DNA of 64,000 nt from Cloeon dipterum (GCF_949628265.1 NC_088789.1:13136886-13200885), one strand, 5' to 3'. Positions 23,563 to 35,653 are shown, counted from the stretch's first letter. Numbers and translations are program-made. Notes: generated by a model from the sequence alone, not told the origin.

Positions 23563-26500
23563 GTGCTGAGCCCCCAAAAGTCTACCAAACGTCTCTTCAT
23601 ATATGACCCGCAAACAGACCGCACGTTTCTCATAGACACCGGCGCAGAAGTGAGTGTCCTTCCTGCAAAGCTGCTTCCAAAGAGATCCAAGACAACTGAC
23701 CTAGTGCTCACTGCAGCAAACAGCAATAGCATTGACACATACGGATTTATAACCCTCAACCTTACATTTGGTTTCCGGAGAAGATTCGAACACGTCTTTG
23801 TAGTTGCTGACGTCGACCGCCCAATTCTAGGAGCTGATTTTTTGGCCAAGCACAAGATGGCCGTGCACTTGGACGAGGGGACTCTCGTCGATAAGATAAC
23901 CAACCTTTCGGTTGAAGGTATCGCCGAGCCCTCAAATTCGCCCTGCTCTGTCAAAATGGTCGATTCGTCGAACGAATACTACAGCACGTTGAAGGACTTC
24001 CCTGAACTTTTCAAACCTCCGGATCTCAACCAACCTGTCAGACACAAAGCCATTCATCGAATTCCCACCACAGAAGGCTCTCCACACCATGAAAAATTCC
24101 GTCGCCTCGCCCCAGACAAGCTAAAAATCGCCCGTCAGCTCTTCGAGGAAATGGAGCAGCGAGGAGAAGTTCGGCGAGGGGAGAGTGACTGGGCCTCCGC
24201 GCTGCATCTCGTCCTGAAAAAGGATGGGACCTACAGACCCTGTGGAGATTATCGCCAGCTAAACGCACGCACCATTCCCAATCGTTACCCGACTCGTCAC
24301 ATATACGACTGCTCTTCAGCCCTTCACGGATGCCAGGTATTTTCAAAAGTGGACCTGAAAAAAGCTTATCTTCAGATTCCCGTGGCTGAAGAAGACATAC
24401 ACAAGACAGCAGTAACGACGCCGTTTGGCCTGTTTGTATTTCCGAAGATGCCATTCGGGCTAAGGAACGCTGGCGCCACCTTCCAAAATTTGATCGACAG
24501 CATTTTAGGCCAACTGCCCTTTGTTTTCGTCTTCGTAGATGACCTACTCATCGCCTCAAGAACAAGGGAGGAGCATCACAGCCACCTGCGCGCCGTCATG
24601 GAAAAGCTCCAAGATAATGGCTTAACACTCAACGTCGAGAAATGCAGCTTTGGCGCCGAAGAATTGGAGTTTCTCGGCTACCAGGTAAGCAAGGATGGTC
24701 TTCGTCCGCTGCCTGATCGAGTAGCCGCGATTTCCGAGTTTCCCCTGCCCAAAACGACCGACCAACTGTCCCGATACCTTGGCCTGCTCAATTATTACCA
24801 TAGGTTTATTCCACGAGTAGCCCACCTTCTATCTCCACTGCATGCGCTCTTAGCGGGCCCGAGGCTCCCCAAAAAGCGCCCACTAAATTGGACAGATGAG
24901 GCACAAGAAGCATTTGAGAAGACAAAAGAAGCCCTGGCAAAGGCGACAGTGCTTGCTCATCCACTCGATGGTGCACCGCTTGCTCTTGTGACCGACGCGT
25001 CGGACTTTGCGATCGGCGCCGTCGTCCAGCAGCTCGTCGATGACCAGTGGCAACCGCTCAGCTTTTACAGCAGGAAATTGACTCCGGCTGAAAAGAACTA
25101 CTCAACCTATGACCGCGAACTGCTCGCTATCTACAGTGGAGTAAAGAAATTTCGATATCTCCTTGAGGGCCGGCAGTTTAAGGTGTACACCGACCAGGAA
25201 CCATTGACGTCCGCATTCAAGGTGAGAAAAGAAGATCGAACTCCACGTCAAATTCGTCACCTGCAGTATATCGCCGAATTTACAACTGACATCCAGTACG
25301 TTCCCGGACAAGCAAATGTGGTGGCGGACGCGCTGTCTCGAATTGAAGCCGTCGAAATCCTGGAATTGACGTCTGAAAACGTGGCCAAGGCGCAGCTGGA
25401 TGACGAAGACATAAAAAAATACCGCTCGCCTTCCAGCTGTCTGAATCTTAAACCGTTTCCCGTGTCCGGCAGCAAGTATCAGCTATGGTGCGACACGACA
25501 ACCTCAGAAGCGCGCCCTTTCCTTCCAAAGCAATTTCGCCGCCCTGCCTTTGACACCATTCACAATCTGGCTCACCCTGGCGCAAAGTCAACGTCAAAAA
25601 TGGTGTCTGCAAAATACGTTTGGCCATCGATGCGAAAAGATTGTTACACTTGGGCTCGAGCATGTCTCGAGTGTCAGCGCTCGAAGGTAACCAGACACAC
25701 GCAAGCTCCTCTTAAGCACTTCAAGACGCCAACTGAACGATATTCTGTGATACACATCGACCTTATTGGTCCGCTTCCGATATCAGAAGAGTTTAGGTAC
25801 TGCCTAACCATGGTGGACCGCTACACTCGATGGCCTGAAGTCGTTCCCCTGAAATCCATCACCGCCGAAGATGTCATCCGCGCCTTCAAAGACAACTGGA
25901 TAGCCCGCTTCGGCACTCCAAAAGTTCTCGTGTGCGATCAAGGGAGACAATTTATTTCAAACCAGTTCAAGCAATTTGCAAGCAACGCAGGTATTCAAGT
26001 TAACCATACAAATGCGTACCACCCTCAGTGCAACGGAATGGTAGAAAGATTTCATCGCACTTTGAAATCAGCTCTGATGTGCCATAAGACACCCTGGTCG
26101 AAAGCTCTGTCAACCGTGCTACTTGGCCTACGCTCCGTCCTGAAAGATGACCTTGGTTGTTCCCCAGCCGAACTAGTTTACGGCGAACCACTTCGCCTTC
26201 CAGGACAATTTTTCGTGCCGCCGCCATCGCTCTCTCTTTCACCCCCAGATTTTCTGACGAGTCTTCAAGCGCATACAGCGGAAATGTGCCCAACACCAGC
26301 TGCGCATCATAGCGGCCGAGCATTTTTCGTGCACCCCGAGCTAGCCAAGTCCAGCCATTGTTTCATCCGAACCGACGCCGTAAGACCAGCATTGACGCCG
26401 CCGTACACAGGCCCCTTCAAAGTCATCAAGCGTGGCGAAAAAACTTTCGAGTTAGAAGTTAAGGGTAAGCCAAAATCCATTTCAATTGACCGGCTGAAAC

Positions 26501-26772
26501 CCGCCTTCATCTTGGCGCCAGAGCCACCCATTCTCATCGCCCCACCTCCGAAATTGATTCAATTTGCACCAAGTCCACATATCATTCCTCCACCTGAGCA
26601 AGAACCTGACGAACAAGAAGATCACGCACCCGAACCACCTCCCCAACCTGCACTCAGCGTCGAGCCAGCCGAGCAACCAAGAAATACAACTCGATACGGC
26701 CGCCGAGTAAAACAACCTGTTAGATATGGATGTTCCTTTCAGGCCTCCAGCCTACGGAGGGGACTACTATAG
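23563..26772 (+). CDS. pol: Pol polyprotein: protease, RT, RNase H, integrase (1069 aa)
   Basis: Replication enzymes of the element, uninterrupted. Numbering is from the GTG at 23563, though pol is probably made as a Gag-Pol fusion. Aspartic protease: DTGAEVS at about 25-31. Reverse transcriptase: the active site FVDD has its aspartates at about 326/327 in place of the commoner YVDD/YIDD. RNase H: TDAS with Asp at about 478 and a later YDRELLAI. Integrase: zinc-binding H..H (from about 667) with C-L-E-C at about 701-704; catalytic triad D733, D792 (VCDQG) and E828 (MVERFHR), with 35 residues between the last two, as in retroviral-type integrases. The C-terminal tail is Pro/Glu-rich; no chromodomain was recognised. 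The TAG stop lies inside the first bases of the 3' LTR. Confidence 0.93.
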   Translation: MLSPQKSTKRLFIYDPQTDRTFLIDTGAEVSVLPAKLLPKRSKTTDLVLTAANSNSIDTYGFITLNLTFGFRRRFEHVFVVADVDRPILGADFLAKHKMAVHLDEGTLVDKITNLSVEGIAEPSNSPCSVKMVDSSNEYYSTLKDFPELFKPPDLNQPVRHKAIHRIPTTEGSPHHEKFRRLAPDKLKIARQLFEEMEQRGEVRRGESDWASALHLVLKKDGTYRPCGDYRQLNARTIPNRYPTRHIYDCSSALHGCQVFSKVDLKKAYLQIPVAEEDIHKTAVTTPFGLFVFPKMPFGLRNAGATFQNLIDSILGQLPFVFVFVDDLLIASRTREEHHSHLRAVMEKLQDNGLTLNVEKCSFGAEELEFLGYQVSKDGLRPLPDRVAAISEFPLPKTTDQLSRYLGLLNYYHRFIPRVAHLLSPLHALLAGPRLPKKRPLNWTDEAQEAFEKTKEALAKATVLAHPLDGAPLALVTDASDFAIGAVVQQLVDDQWQPLSFYSRKLTPAEKNYSTYDRELLAIYSGVKKFRYLLEGRQFKVYTDQEPLTSAFKVRKEDRTPRQIRHLQYIAEFTTDIQYVPGQANVVADALSRIEAVEILELTSENVAKAQLDDEDIKKYRSPSSCLNLKPFPVSGSKYQLWCDTTTSEARPFLPKQFRRPAFDTIHNLAHPGAKSTSKMVSAKYVWPSMRKDCYTWARACLECQRSKVTRHTQAPLKHFKTPTERYSVIHIDLIGPLPISEEFRYCLTMVDRYTRWPEVVPLKSITAEDVIRAFKDNWIARFGTPKVLVCDQGRQFISNQFKQFASNAGIQVNHTNAYHPQCNGMVERFHRTLKSALMCHKTPWSKALSTVLLGLRSVLKDDLGCSPAELVYGEPLRLPGQFFVPPPSLSLSPPDFLTSLQAHTAEMCPTPAAHHSGRAFFVHPELAKSSHCFIRTDAVRPALTPPYTGPFKVIKRGEKTFELEVKGKPKSISIDRLKPAFILAPEPPILIAPPPKLIQFAPSPHIIPPPEQEPDEQEDHAPEPPPQPALSVEPAEQPRNTTRYGRRVKQPVRYGCSFQASSLRRGLL
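26756..26763 (+). promoter_or_regulatory. Polypurine tract
   Basis: GGAGGGGA lies four bases before the 3' LTR, the standard place for plus-strand priming. It is within the pol coding sequence. Confidence 0.65.
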
Positions 26773-27079
26773 CGTATTGTTGATTTGATTGTTGTATTTG
26801 GTCTGTATTATTTCATTGTTGCCGTGTAAGAATCGCAAATTGTCATTGTTGTTTTCTAACTGTTAACGCGAATATTCAAATTGTATCATTCTTCATTTGG
26901 CAGTTCATTGTAACGGACGTTTAGTAGTTCGCGGACCCAAGAATTTGGGGTAAGTGCCATTAGTGATAAAATATTATTGTAATTGTAATTGACTGAATGT
27001 ATTACAGTCCTGTTGGTGATTAAACAAGTCTGTGTTAAAAGAAGAATTATTATTTGGTCAACTCTTCCCTGCGACCAAA
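26768..27079 (+). repeat. 3' long terminal repeat
   Basis: Apparently identical to the 5' LTR. The pol stop codon uses its bases 3-5. Confidence 0.93.
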
Positions 27080-27083
27080 ATGT
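27080..27083 (+). repeat. Target site duplication, right copy (ATGT)
   Basis: Matches the four bases before the 5' LTR. Confidence 0.75.
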
Positions 27084-30000
27084 CATAGTTTTTGTTGTAA
27101 TTCAGGTAAAATCTTTCCTAGTCTCAAGGTTGGGGTAGTACACGTTTTTTTAAATACATTTTAAATCAATTACTTCCAACGTAATTTACGATGTTTATGT
27201 TACATTGAACTTATTATTTTTACGTCTCTCTCATGTGGCTAAATGAGAAGATCGCAACGATTTTAACAGTGCTCCAGAACAATATGGCGTGCATAATCCA
27301 GGGCAGGAAGCATAAAAACGCGGCGTGAGTGGAGAGATAATGCTCATGTCCCCGCGCTAAATGACGTTTGCACTCTTGAGGGACACCGCAAATCTTTCGC
27401 GGGGTGGTTCGCGGGGTGGTCCGCGGCGGCATTGTCCTCTCGATCGAGGGTGGTTGCCGTTGCCGCGGAAGCGCAGAGGGCGGATGACTGCTCCAGCCGA
27501 TCTGAATACACTCGCGGGCGAGCAGGGGGTGGAGAGGGTTGCATTGATGATCGCTCTCCGCCACGCCGTCACTCCGCGACGAAAGCATGCAGCTAGCGGT
27601 ATCTCGCGTGTGCACTTAATCGCCGGAGATGCAGCCTTGATCGTGCGTGGTAAAAAGGGGTGCGTTTTCAATCATTATTATCATTACAACCAGAACGGCA
27701 GAAATTTATCGGGTTTTCATTTTCAAAAAGCAATAATTTAGTGAGATGAGAAATTTGCCAGTTCTTATTAAATTATGAATTAGAGCTACAAAAAAGTGAT
27801 TGAAGTCCAAATTCTCTGAACTCACAAACACAATTTCCAGGCATATAATAATTCAAACTGCTGGGGCATTTAATTGCCAAAAATACATTTTCCAATCAGT
27901 TTTTTTTATTAAGGTTGGGTTAAAAATAATGAAATAATTTTCTGCAGAACGCAGAGTAAGTTTCTCATAGAGATGTGAAAATTATGTAAAAAATGTTGCG
28001 ACTCGCCATGCAGCGAGAGATTAAATCCATACCTGGTAGCTTTTGCACCATTTTGCTATTGTTTTCCGAATTATCGCCTACTTGATATAGTTATTTCTTG
28101 GTTTCATAAAGGAAAAAATTTCACCAGTATGGATACAATTTAATTAATTAAAAGCTAGTCGTTGAAAATGGACTCCGTTATTATAGCCATCAACAATATA
28201 GTACTGTTTTTGTTAATGCCATCAGCCCCCCATTTCCATTTTGTCACATGCGTCCTTCCTGAAATCGGACACCAACTTTGGAGAATCGCATTGCAAAAAG
28301 GAGCTCGTTGCGTTGTTTGTGTCATTTTGCTGAACAAAAGCATTGTGCACTGCGTGGTATTAAAGTACAAACGCAGCAAGAGACTTTTGTTACACGGCGA
28401 CGTGCGCTGTAACATTTCAAACAAAAAGATGCCACACATCACTGATTTTTATGAGTTGCGAGACATTTCGGCGCGGAGAGTTGGTTGGACTGGTACCAAT
28501 ATTAGTAAGTGTCAGCGGCGCGCGATATTGCTTTCATGCCTCTCGCTGTGTGGGCCTCATCGGCGGTGCCGTCTTTTGTCTCGTTGACGTTGCAATTCGA
28601 CCATACACCAACCTACAAAGACTTAGAGGGAGTTGACTGAAACAGTTACTTTTCAATAAATAAACATGAATTGAAAATATAAGGCTGATTTGCTTTAAAA
28701 ATTAATTTTAAGCTAAATTAATGCTTTTAAAAATCCTGAACTCTTTTGACTCACAAAATTATTTTGAGAAATGTTCTCACTGCAGAACTTTAAGATTTGG
28801 GGTAAAATGTCTTCACTAAGTGCTTGAAGTACATTTCAATTTCAAAATATTTCATTGTTGGCCTTAATGAAAATTTAGCGACTGTTCTGCACATGAAAAC
28901 AGCACGAATGAAGTAGCAGTGAGGTTAAACGTTAAACCAATCGTTGAAATGAATGAAAATAATTTCATCATGTATACTAATCAAGCATCAAGCATGATTT
29001 TAGTGAAATTTCACTCTAATCCAGTTTTGCATCAACACTTGAGGAAATCGGGAAATTAATTGTAATGAAACTGTTGTAAAAGTTAAAGATATATTATTGA
29101 GTCGCAGTGGTTAATTTAGAAATAAAATATTAATTTTCTCCAAAGCTATTATTTATAATTCAGGATTTTTAAGCCCAGTTTTGTTATGATTGCTGTAGAC
29201 TTTTTGTTATTTTGCTGATTGAATAAAAATCCACATAGCATGCATGGTGGGCCATAATATAGAAAAGAAAGGCGTGTGCAGCACACCAGTTTCGGCGGCG
29301 ATTGATTGCGCCGATTAGCGACCGAAAATGAATTCTATCTAATGAGTGGTCACACCTCCTTTTGTGCGCTTCAGAGTCGCATATACGTCATTTAAATGCG
29401 GCTGTCGAGGACAAAAAGCATCTCGCCGTCGTCGGCTGCTGCTCTCCATTGAACGGTGCTGCCGGCTGCCTTTCAATTTGCATTTCAACAAAAACTAGTG
29501 CCGCTATTCAATTTGAGGACATAAAATACATCAAATTTTGAATTGAATGCTCTCCGCTTTGCCCGACAGAGAGTCCCTCTGCCCTCGGCTGGTTTTGAGT
29601 GTATCACCACCATGCTGTTGCCCTCATCCATGTGTGCATGTGTGTGCGTTCATTCAATGTGCAAGCTGCCTGGTTATATAGTCGGCTAAAATACTCGAGC
29701 AATTATTTGCGATTCAATGAGCAAAGGGGTACGGTCAAGTGGAATTTTGCACGATTACTTTTCTATATTAAGCTGCTCATTAATCACAAAATCTGATTGC
29801 TTAGGTTGAATATCAAGTAATGATTTATTTAAATCATTTTTCGTGAGAGCATCGTTTTTATTTTAAAACCTACTACACAATTTTGATTTTTCTGTTATGG
29901 TATAATTAGGTTTTTTTCGCTACAATAGTTTTAACCCCATAATGCATTGTTCTTTCCTGCGCGAAGCAGGGAATAAATTTTTAATTTTTAACACAGCATC

Positions 30001-30234
30001 ACGACCTGCATGAGTTCATCTATGTATCAGTTGAATGAAATTTAAATTTTAAGAAATTATCCTGAATATTCATTAACATTCAAAATGAAAATTAATTACA
30101 ATTTGATCTTTGGGGTCGGAAAGTCGCAAGTTGTGGGGCAATTTTTAACTGCCATAATACACTCCCGATGACATAATCTAATGAAACAATGTGATTTCAA
30201 AAGATCAGCAAAAAGGAAAATAGGGTTATGGAAA

Positions 30235-30340
30235 AGCTACAGTTCTCGCCGACTTTACCGTTTACACGCATCAAATCTGTCGTCCCTATACTATAATAAC
30301 ATTGAAAGGCGAAAACTGTAACTCGGCGAGAACTGTAACT
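30235..30340. mobile_element. Small inverted-repeat element
   Basis: AGCTACAGTTCTCGCCGA at the left is mirrored by TCGGCGAGAACTGTAACT at the right, with one mismatch. An extra partial copy (GGCGAAAACTGTA) lies just inside the right end. No coding capacity; MITE-like. Confidence 0.55.
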
Positions 30341-30833
30341 TTATCATAGAGCAAAAACACTTTTCACGCAACTAACTAAAACATTGAAGGGGCTGCCAGA
30401 ACATCCACAACATTAGAGAGAACAAAAACGATAAGACATTCAAGATTATATCGCATTTTTCAATTTAACGGGTGAGTGAAAAGTTTTGATTATCCCCTAC
30501 CTCAGCATAAAGTATGAAAGGCACGTTGTGTCACCCCAAGAGAAGTACCGCAAACGTCAGTAATGAAAACACGAGTTGGCAGGATGGGCACAGGTGGTCA
30601 GGTAATCCTGGTTGTCAACGCGCACTGATCGGTTGGTCCACTGTGACAGCCCACCGCGCGGGGTGGCACATGGTGTGCCGGGGGCCGCATGGGCGCGAGG
30701 GGCACCTTGCGGCGCGTCCGGCGGATTCGCACTGAGCCATGATTTGCCAACAAAGGCCTCGAGAGCCTCCACCTCCACGGCAGGCGGTGCGCGCGCACGC
30801 CACTTTTGTATGAAATAATGTGCTCGTCATCGG

Positions 30834-30856
30834 CTCTCTCTCTCTCTCTCTCTCTC
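30834..30856. repeat. (CT)n microsatellite
   Basis: Pure CT tract of 23 bases in a GC-rich island. Confidence 0.9.
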
Positions 30857-33800
30857 CTGCTCACTCCATAATATCTTTTATCTGTACCAACTCCCCCTCA
30901 TCTCGTTCTAGTCAAAAGCCAAAATACAAAGCCTACATTCTTCGCATTGAAAACATAACAATAGACTCAACATTGCATAGAAAGCATCGCGCGCACAAAA
31001 AATCGTCCGTGCCGCCACCACTGCCGTCACAGTCGATATTGAATATTGCCCGAGTTATTAAAAAAGAAGGCTGAGGGAAAATGGGCATAGTAATAATTGC
31101 GTTTCATACTATATATGAAGTATATCCCAGCGATGAGTAAAAAAAGGCTTTTGGGGGAGCGAATGGTAAGTGGGGTAGTGGAGGCACTGATTGTGAGTTA
31201 GGCCGCAAGACCGTGTCTGCTCAACTACCTGCAGACTCGCGTGGCTCCACGCACAGGTGTGAAACTCGGAGACATGAACTCTCGAGCCGAAAGGTGAAAC
31301 GTTGCAAAATGATTGATTAGTGATTACTATTTCAATCCTGCTCAATTCTTTTGATGCAATTTTAATTCATATTTATTAAATTACACTCGTATTGATATAT
31401 TATGTACATAGTTCCGAGAACCGTGAATATTCAAATATTTAAATGAAAAACATTTATCAGTAGGATACTATGTTTACCCCAATGGACGACTGAGTTTAAC
31501 ATATCCAAGCCAACTATCAGTTAAAAATGAATTAAAAAAACATAACATTTTTCTTATTGATTAACAGGGGCGAAAATAGATTTTCTATTCAACACCGATT
31601 GTAAAAGAGGATCAAATTCGGCGGTTTATTGGATTTATTTTGATAAATTGGAGGTTTGAAATGGTCTGCTAGTAGATCAAGAGATATAAACAATATACAA
31701 TTTTTCGTCGGTTTCTTTAACTGATTATTTTGAAAATAATTGAAAGAAAATTTTATGAGACATAAAATATGTACAACAGATAACAAAAATTACAAATCGA
31801 GATCAATGTTCACAGTTCGTTTTGCGTTGCCAGCTTGAGACAGGGTTAAAAAATTACCAATTTGAATTTTTTTCAATTAAATTAAAATTTCATGTTGTAA
31901 GAAGCAAGCAACTCTCGATTTTACTGTAGAAATTTGTGCTTGGACTTGTCCCGCGCACGAACTTCGATTTTTGCAAGGTCCTATAGCACAATTCCTGGAA
32001 TAAATCGCGTTTTCTATTCTGCGTATGCACAAAAGACGCACGCAAAGAGAGCCGTTTGAATGTGTTCGCACAAAAGTCGATCTCGAAATGCCATTATCAA
32101 AACTGCTGCTGTGCGAATCGATAAATAGGCCTGAAGAAAGGCTGCAAAAGTCAATAATGCATGCAGCAACGGCACGAAAATAAAACTGAATTGAAAATTT
32201 TACAATAAGGGACTTCAATAAGTTGGGTGTATTATTATACGAGAGCCGAGCGCGGCGGCGCCGGCAATGGTGGTGCTGCTGCTGGTGTACACAGGCAAAA
32301 AAGCGGCTCCATTGACGGAGCCAGCGAGCGAGCGCTAGAGCTCACACACAAAAATGGAGAGTTTTCAAAAGATCTATTGTTGTGAGTTGATATAAAGGCT
32401 TTTCCGTATTGATCGTCGCAATGCCACGAAATAATAATGCAAGTATTTCTCAATTTAATTTGTAGCTCATTGTTTCCTTAACAATGGGAAATGTATAGGG
32501 GAATTGTGTGTTGCTGGCTGGTTGTGCGCGCTGCCGAGCTGAGGCTGGCTGCTGCGACGACGACGGGATGAATAGTAACGCGCCGCCGTGCGCAGCCAAC
32601 TCGCTCACTGGCACCCAGCAGCCCTGCCATGCCAGCCACCGCCGCGCCGACAGATTTTAATCTTCGGTTTAGCGTTCGTTGTGTGCGTGAGTGCGAGTAC
32701 CCATACATTGTCCCAGCGATACACGCACCATACGTGCGCCGCTTTTTGCTTTCCTGCCTGGTGTGACGCGAGCCAGGCACTATGCTTGCTCGCTCCCTCG
32801 CCAATTTTATCTCGCGATTGTTTTTGTTGCTGATGACTTCATCTGCTCCACTGGACGCATTCAAACTATCGACGCAGCAAAATTGACCATTGTGATAGGA
32901 GACTACTTGATTTGGTTGATATCAAATTCATCCTAGCAATTAGAGGGCATTATAATAAATTATACGATGAAACCAGTCTCGTCGCCGCGTTAGTAAATAT
33001 GTATATTATTTTTATTGCTTCTGTTGCATACATATTGTACATCTTTTGCAAAATTAAGGGCTTATCTCAATTTTCCATTTCTTTCATTTGAGCTCATTTT
33101 AATCTCGATTAAATATTTTGCGATACGCAAAAAGCCACAGCACTTAATTCGCATTAAAAACTTTAAAAAAATTAAAAATGTAGTTTAATGTATGAAACCG
33201 CACAAAAAATGTGAATCTTTAGATGTAATTTTTTGTGAGCTTGGCAGATTTTCGTAGTGCAGGAGGCACTGCAATAATATTTTCTCGTTTGGTGTATTTT
33301 GATAAGACCAATCGATAATTGGATCATTTTGGACATTCTGAAAAAAAAACATTGTTAGCTTTTCTAAAATCTACCATATCAAAAGAAGCTAAAATCACAC
33401 AAGAATCAATAAATTTTTACATTCAATAAAATTACAAAATTTACATGCAGAAATATTTTTCTGTATCTTCTATACCCCAGGAGTCATCTGAATTTTTCTC
33501 CATTGCAAAAAAAAAATGAATTTGAAATCTAAGGAACGTTTGAGAAGGTTCAAAATGGCACAACTGATCGACCCTAAACGAATTACCATGATGCAACGAG
33601 AATTATTGTACACAGCTTAAATATTCGATTTTGAACGCATTATATTTAGTTAAATCCTCTTCCTTTGGAAATCCATAGCTCATTTCACCATCTGAATATT
33701 TTTCCATGGTGACCTTTGCTTATATCATTGGAAAATTTTGTAGTAAGTCAAGAGGCCCATTTCAAATCAATCAATTAGGTTTCCCATCTTATGGTTTGCA

Positions 33801-34508
33801 GAACAAAAATGCATATATGCAAAATGTTTGCTAACCAGCCAGCTTTTTAATGGTAACGTGGTTGGTACTAATTAATTTACGCCGTGTACCCTCCTCGACT
33901 CATTGCAGTAGCCAGGATGGAAGAGAATCCATTCAATTACCGCCTATGGTATAACAATTGGCATTTCTTAAGGTTAGTTTGCACCGCCGCGCTCACAATC
34001 AGAGGGAAAATTGCCTGCGCTCAAATAAACGTGCGCGAGTGAACGCTGCCGCCGCTCGTTGTCAATAGAAAATCAATTAACGCTTTTTGAATGCATAAAA
34101 TAATTTGCCAACACGAACAATACTCATTCAATAATGTTTTCTTATTGTACGCGCCAACGAATATTGAGTTTGAAAGACGCGTGTGCTCTCTCAAAGAAAA
34201 CAGCAGCGCTTGGTATAACTCCAGCGTCGCAGCTATAAGAAAAGCTTCTCTCCTTCCTCGATATACATGGGTGAGTGAAAAGGGAGATGTTTGAGCACAA
34301 GTTTGTTTTCCTCTTATTCTTCTTTCCTGGCGTCTCTCTTACAGCGACGCAGCTTTAATTTAAACTTTACAATACAACCAATTTCACAATCAGCTTGACA
34401 TTTTGCCAGTCTCTGTCCAATTCGGTCTTATTTGTGGAATGTTAATATATTGGCAAGCTAATAAATGAGCAGCAAAAATATTGAGATAGAAACCAAGATC
34501 CAAATTGG

Positions 34509-34514
34509 TTTATT
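34509..34514 (-). other. Poly(A) signal of the PARP gene
   Basis: TTTATT on the + strand gives AATAAA on the minus strand, about 110 bases after the PARP stop codon. Confidence 0.45.
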
Positions 34515-34621
34515 TCACTAAAAAACTACACAATTCAGAATGAAAGAAAGAAACATTTAAGGGTTCCCAATTTCTTCAAGGGAGAAGTATCTATGCTTCA
34601 TATAGATTCAACAAATGACGC

Positions 34622-35653
34622 TTAAACTGTGATTTTGTACTCGATCAAGAAGCTAGGGTAGGCCTACACAAATAAATTAGTACCTTTGGAATCACTAATT
34701 TACAGATAATTTACCTGAGAGTTGTTGTAGATAACGTACTCTGGGTTGACAAGGAAATGGGGTTTTGGCTTGGCCACAATGCTGTGGTATCCTTTAGGGG
34801 CCTCCATATTTCCATTCATAGGAGCTTGGGCCTCGTACATTTTTCCCACTGCCACCTTGCAGAGGAGCATCTTCCTGATGCACTGATCACAGTGTTCGTT
34901 GCGGTGATCCTTACACGCCGCTTTGTAGCCTTCAAATGTGTATTGGTTACACTTTGAGGAGAGATTGGCAAAGTAGATCCCTGCAATTATATCATAAGTA
35001 TTGTGATGCGCGTTACATTTCCAAAAAACAATTTCACCTTTGCCAAACATTCCTTGTGGATTAGATTTCTCAATGTTGAACCCATGCTCCACAATGGTGT
35101 CAGCATCAGCACTGCAGGTTCCATGAAACAGGTGCATCTCAGGCACCTTCTCGCCTTTTGGGTAATCAAGGGCAATTTGTTGACGCCTTGACGTGTACTT
35201 CATCCACAGAGTTGAGTTTTTGACTTTGTAGATCTGGATTGAAACACACACCAGTGATTCAAAGAATATAGAACTGTAACTATGTAATATTAACTTTATA
35301 ATGCATGATGTTATCAAATAGAAAATAATTTTCCAATATATATCAACACTTTGGTGTCTGTTCAGTTCAATTTTGGACGTCACCCAATTCGACAGACGCC
35401 TAAATGTGCTATTATAATCAGGACACATCTCTTCAAACAAGAGATGGGAAGATAAAAATTATTTTTTATGTGTATGTATTTACTTTTAAAAACCCGTTTG
35501 AAATGGACTATTAACCTTTTGAATTTTGTATGAAACTTTGACTCCGTAGTGAGCCACTCGAGACGTATCCATTTTCTTAGAAATCCACGACAATTCTTCT
35601 TTGGAGGCTTCTTGAAGCTCAAAGCCTTCCACCCAGTCAACCTTTCGAGCCAT
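34622..35653 (-). CDS. Small PARP with tankyrase-type catalytic domain (about 213 aa)
   Basis: ADP-ribosyltransferase domain that transfers ADP-ribose from NAD+ to proteins. Exons on the minus strand: 35653-35516, 35233-35038, 34980-34715, 34663-34622, with GT-AG introns of 282, 57 and 51 bases. Splicing out the 57-base intron restores GKGIYFA, and the last intron joins NNSQ to AYPSFLIEY. The H-Y-E triad is visible: H in LFHGT, Y in GIYFA, E in PEYVIY, so polymer formation is possible. Between them lie SSKCNQY and a zinc motif C-x2-H-x4-C-x2-C (CKDH...CDQC), both diagnostic of tankyrases. No ankyrin or SAM domain is encoded nearby. I start it at MARKVDW; an alternative acceptor at 35695 would extend the reading frame into the exon at 36173-36313, adding a hydrophobic ICLYYSLIPFVVG stretch. 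Confidence 0.82.

Larger units (their letters stand above)
22337..27079 (+). mobile_element. Intact Ty3/Gypsy LTR retrotransposon, CsRn1-like (4743 bp)
   Basis: Complete element: 5' LTR (22337-22648), primer-binding site, gag, pol in a different frame, polypurine tract and 3' LTR (26768-27079), bounded by ATGT duplications. The two 312-base LTRs look identical by eye and both ORFs are open, so insertion was very recent and the copy may be active. Pol order is protease, RT, RNase H, integrase, which defines Ty3/Gypsy. The Gag Cys-His motif (C-x2-H-x9-C-x3-C) and a PBS beginning TGGTGACCCCG (tRNA-Trp type) are, to my knowledge, traits of the CsRn1 group. There is no envelope gene. Base composition is clearly more GC-rich than the surrounding AT-rich DNA. 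Confidence 0.95.
27084..34508. other. Gene-poor stretch, no supported exon
   Basis: Islands of higher GC at about 27.3-27.6, 29.3-29.6, 30.5-31.05, 31.9-32.9 and 33.85-34.3 kb alternate with AT-rich DNA. The open frames at 28162-28587 and 27361-27741 have no ATG-anchored, splice-supported or family-like structure. Probably intergenic and regulatory sequence. Confidence 0.45.

Noticed and set aside
23499..23954. Antisense open frames across gag and pol
   Set aside because: Shadows of the retrotransposon coding sequence on the opposite strand.
28162..28587. 141-codon + strand open frame
   Set aside because: No ATG start, no recognisable domain and no flanking splice structure; looks like chance openness.
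35384..35428. Possible extra PARP exon (CPDYNSTFRRLSNW)
   Set aside because: Splice signals exist, but joining 35516 directly to 35233 gives YKIQKIYKVKN, which fits the PARP consensus; the extra segment breaks it.
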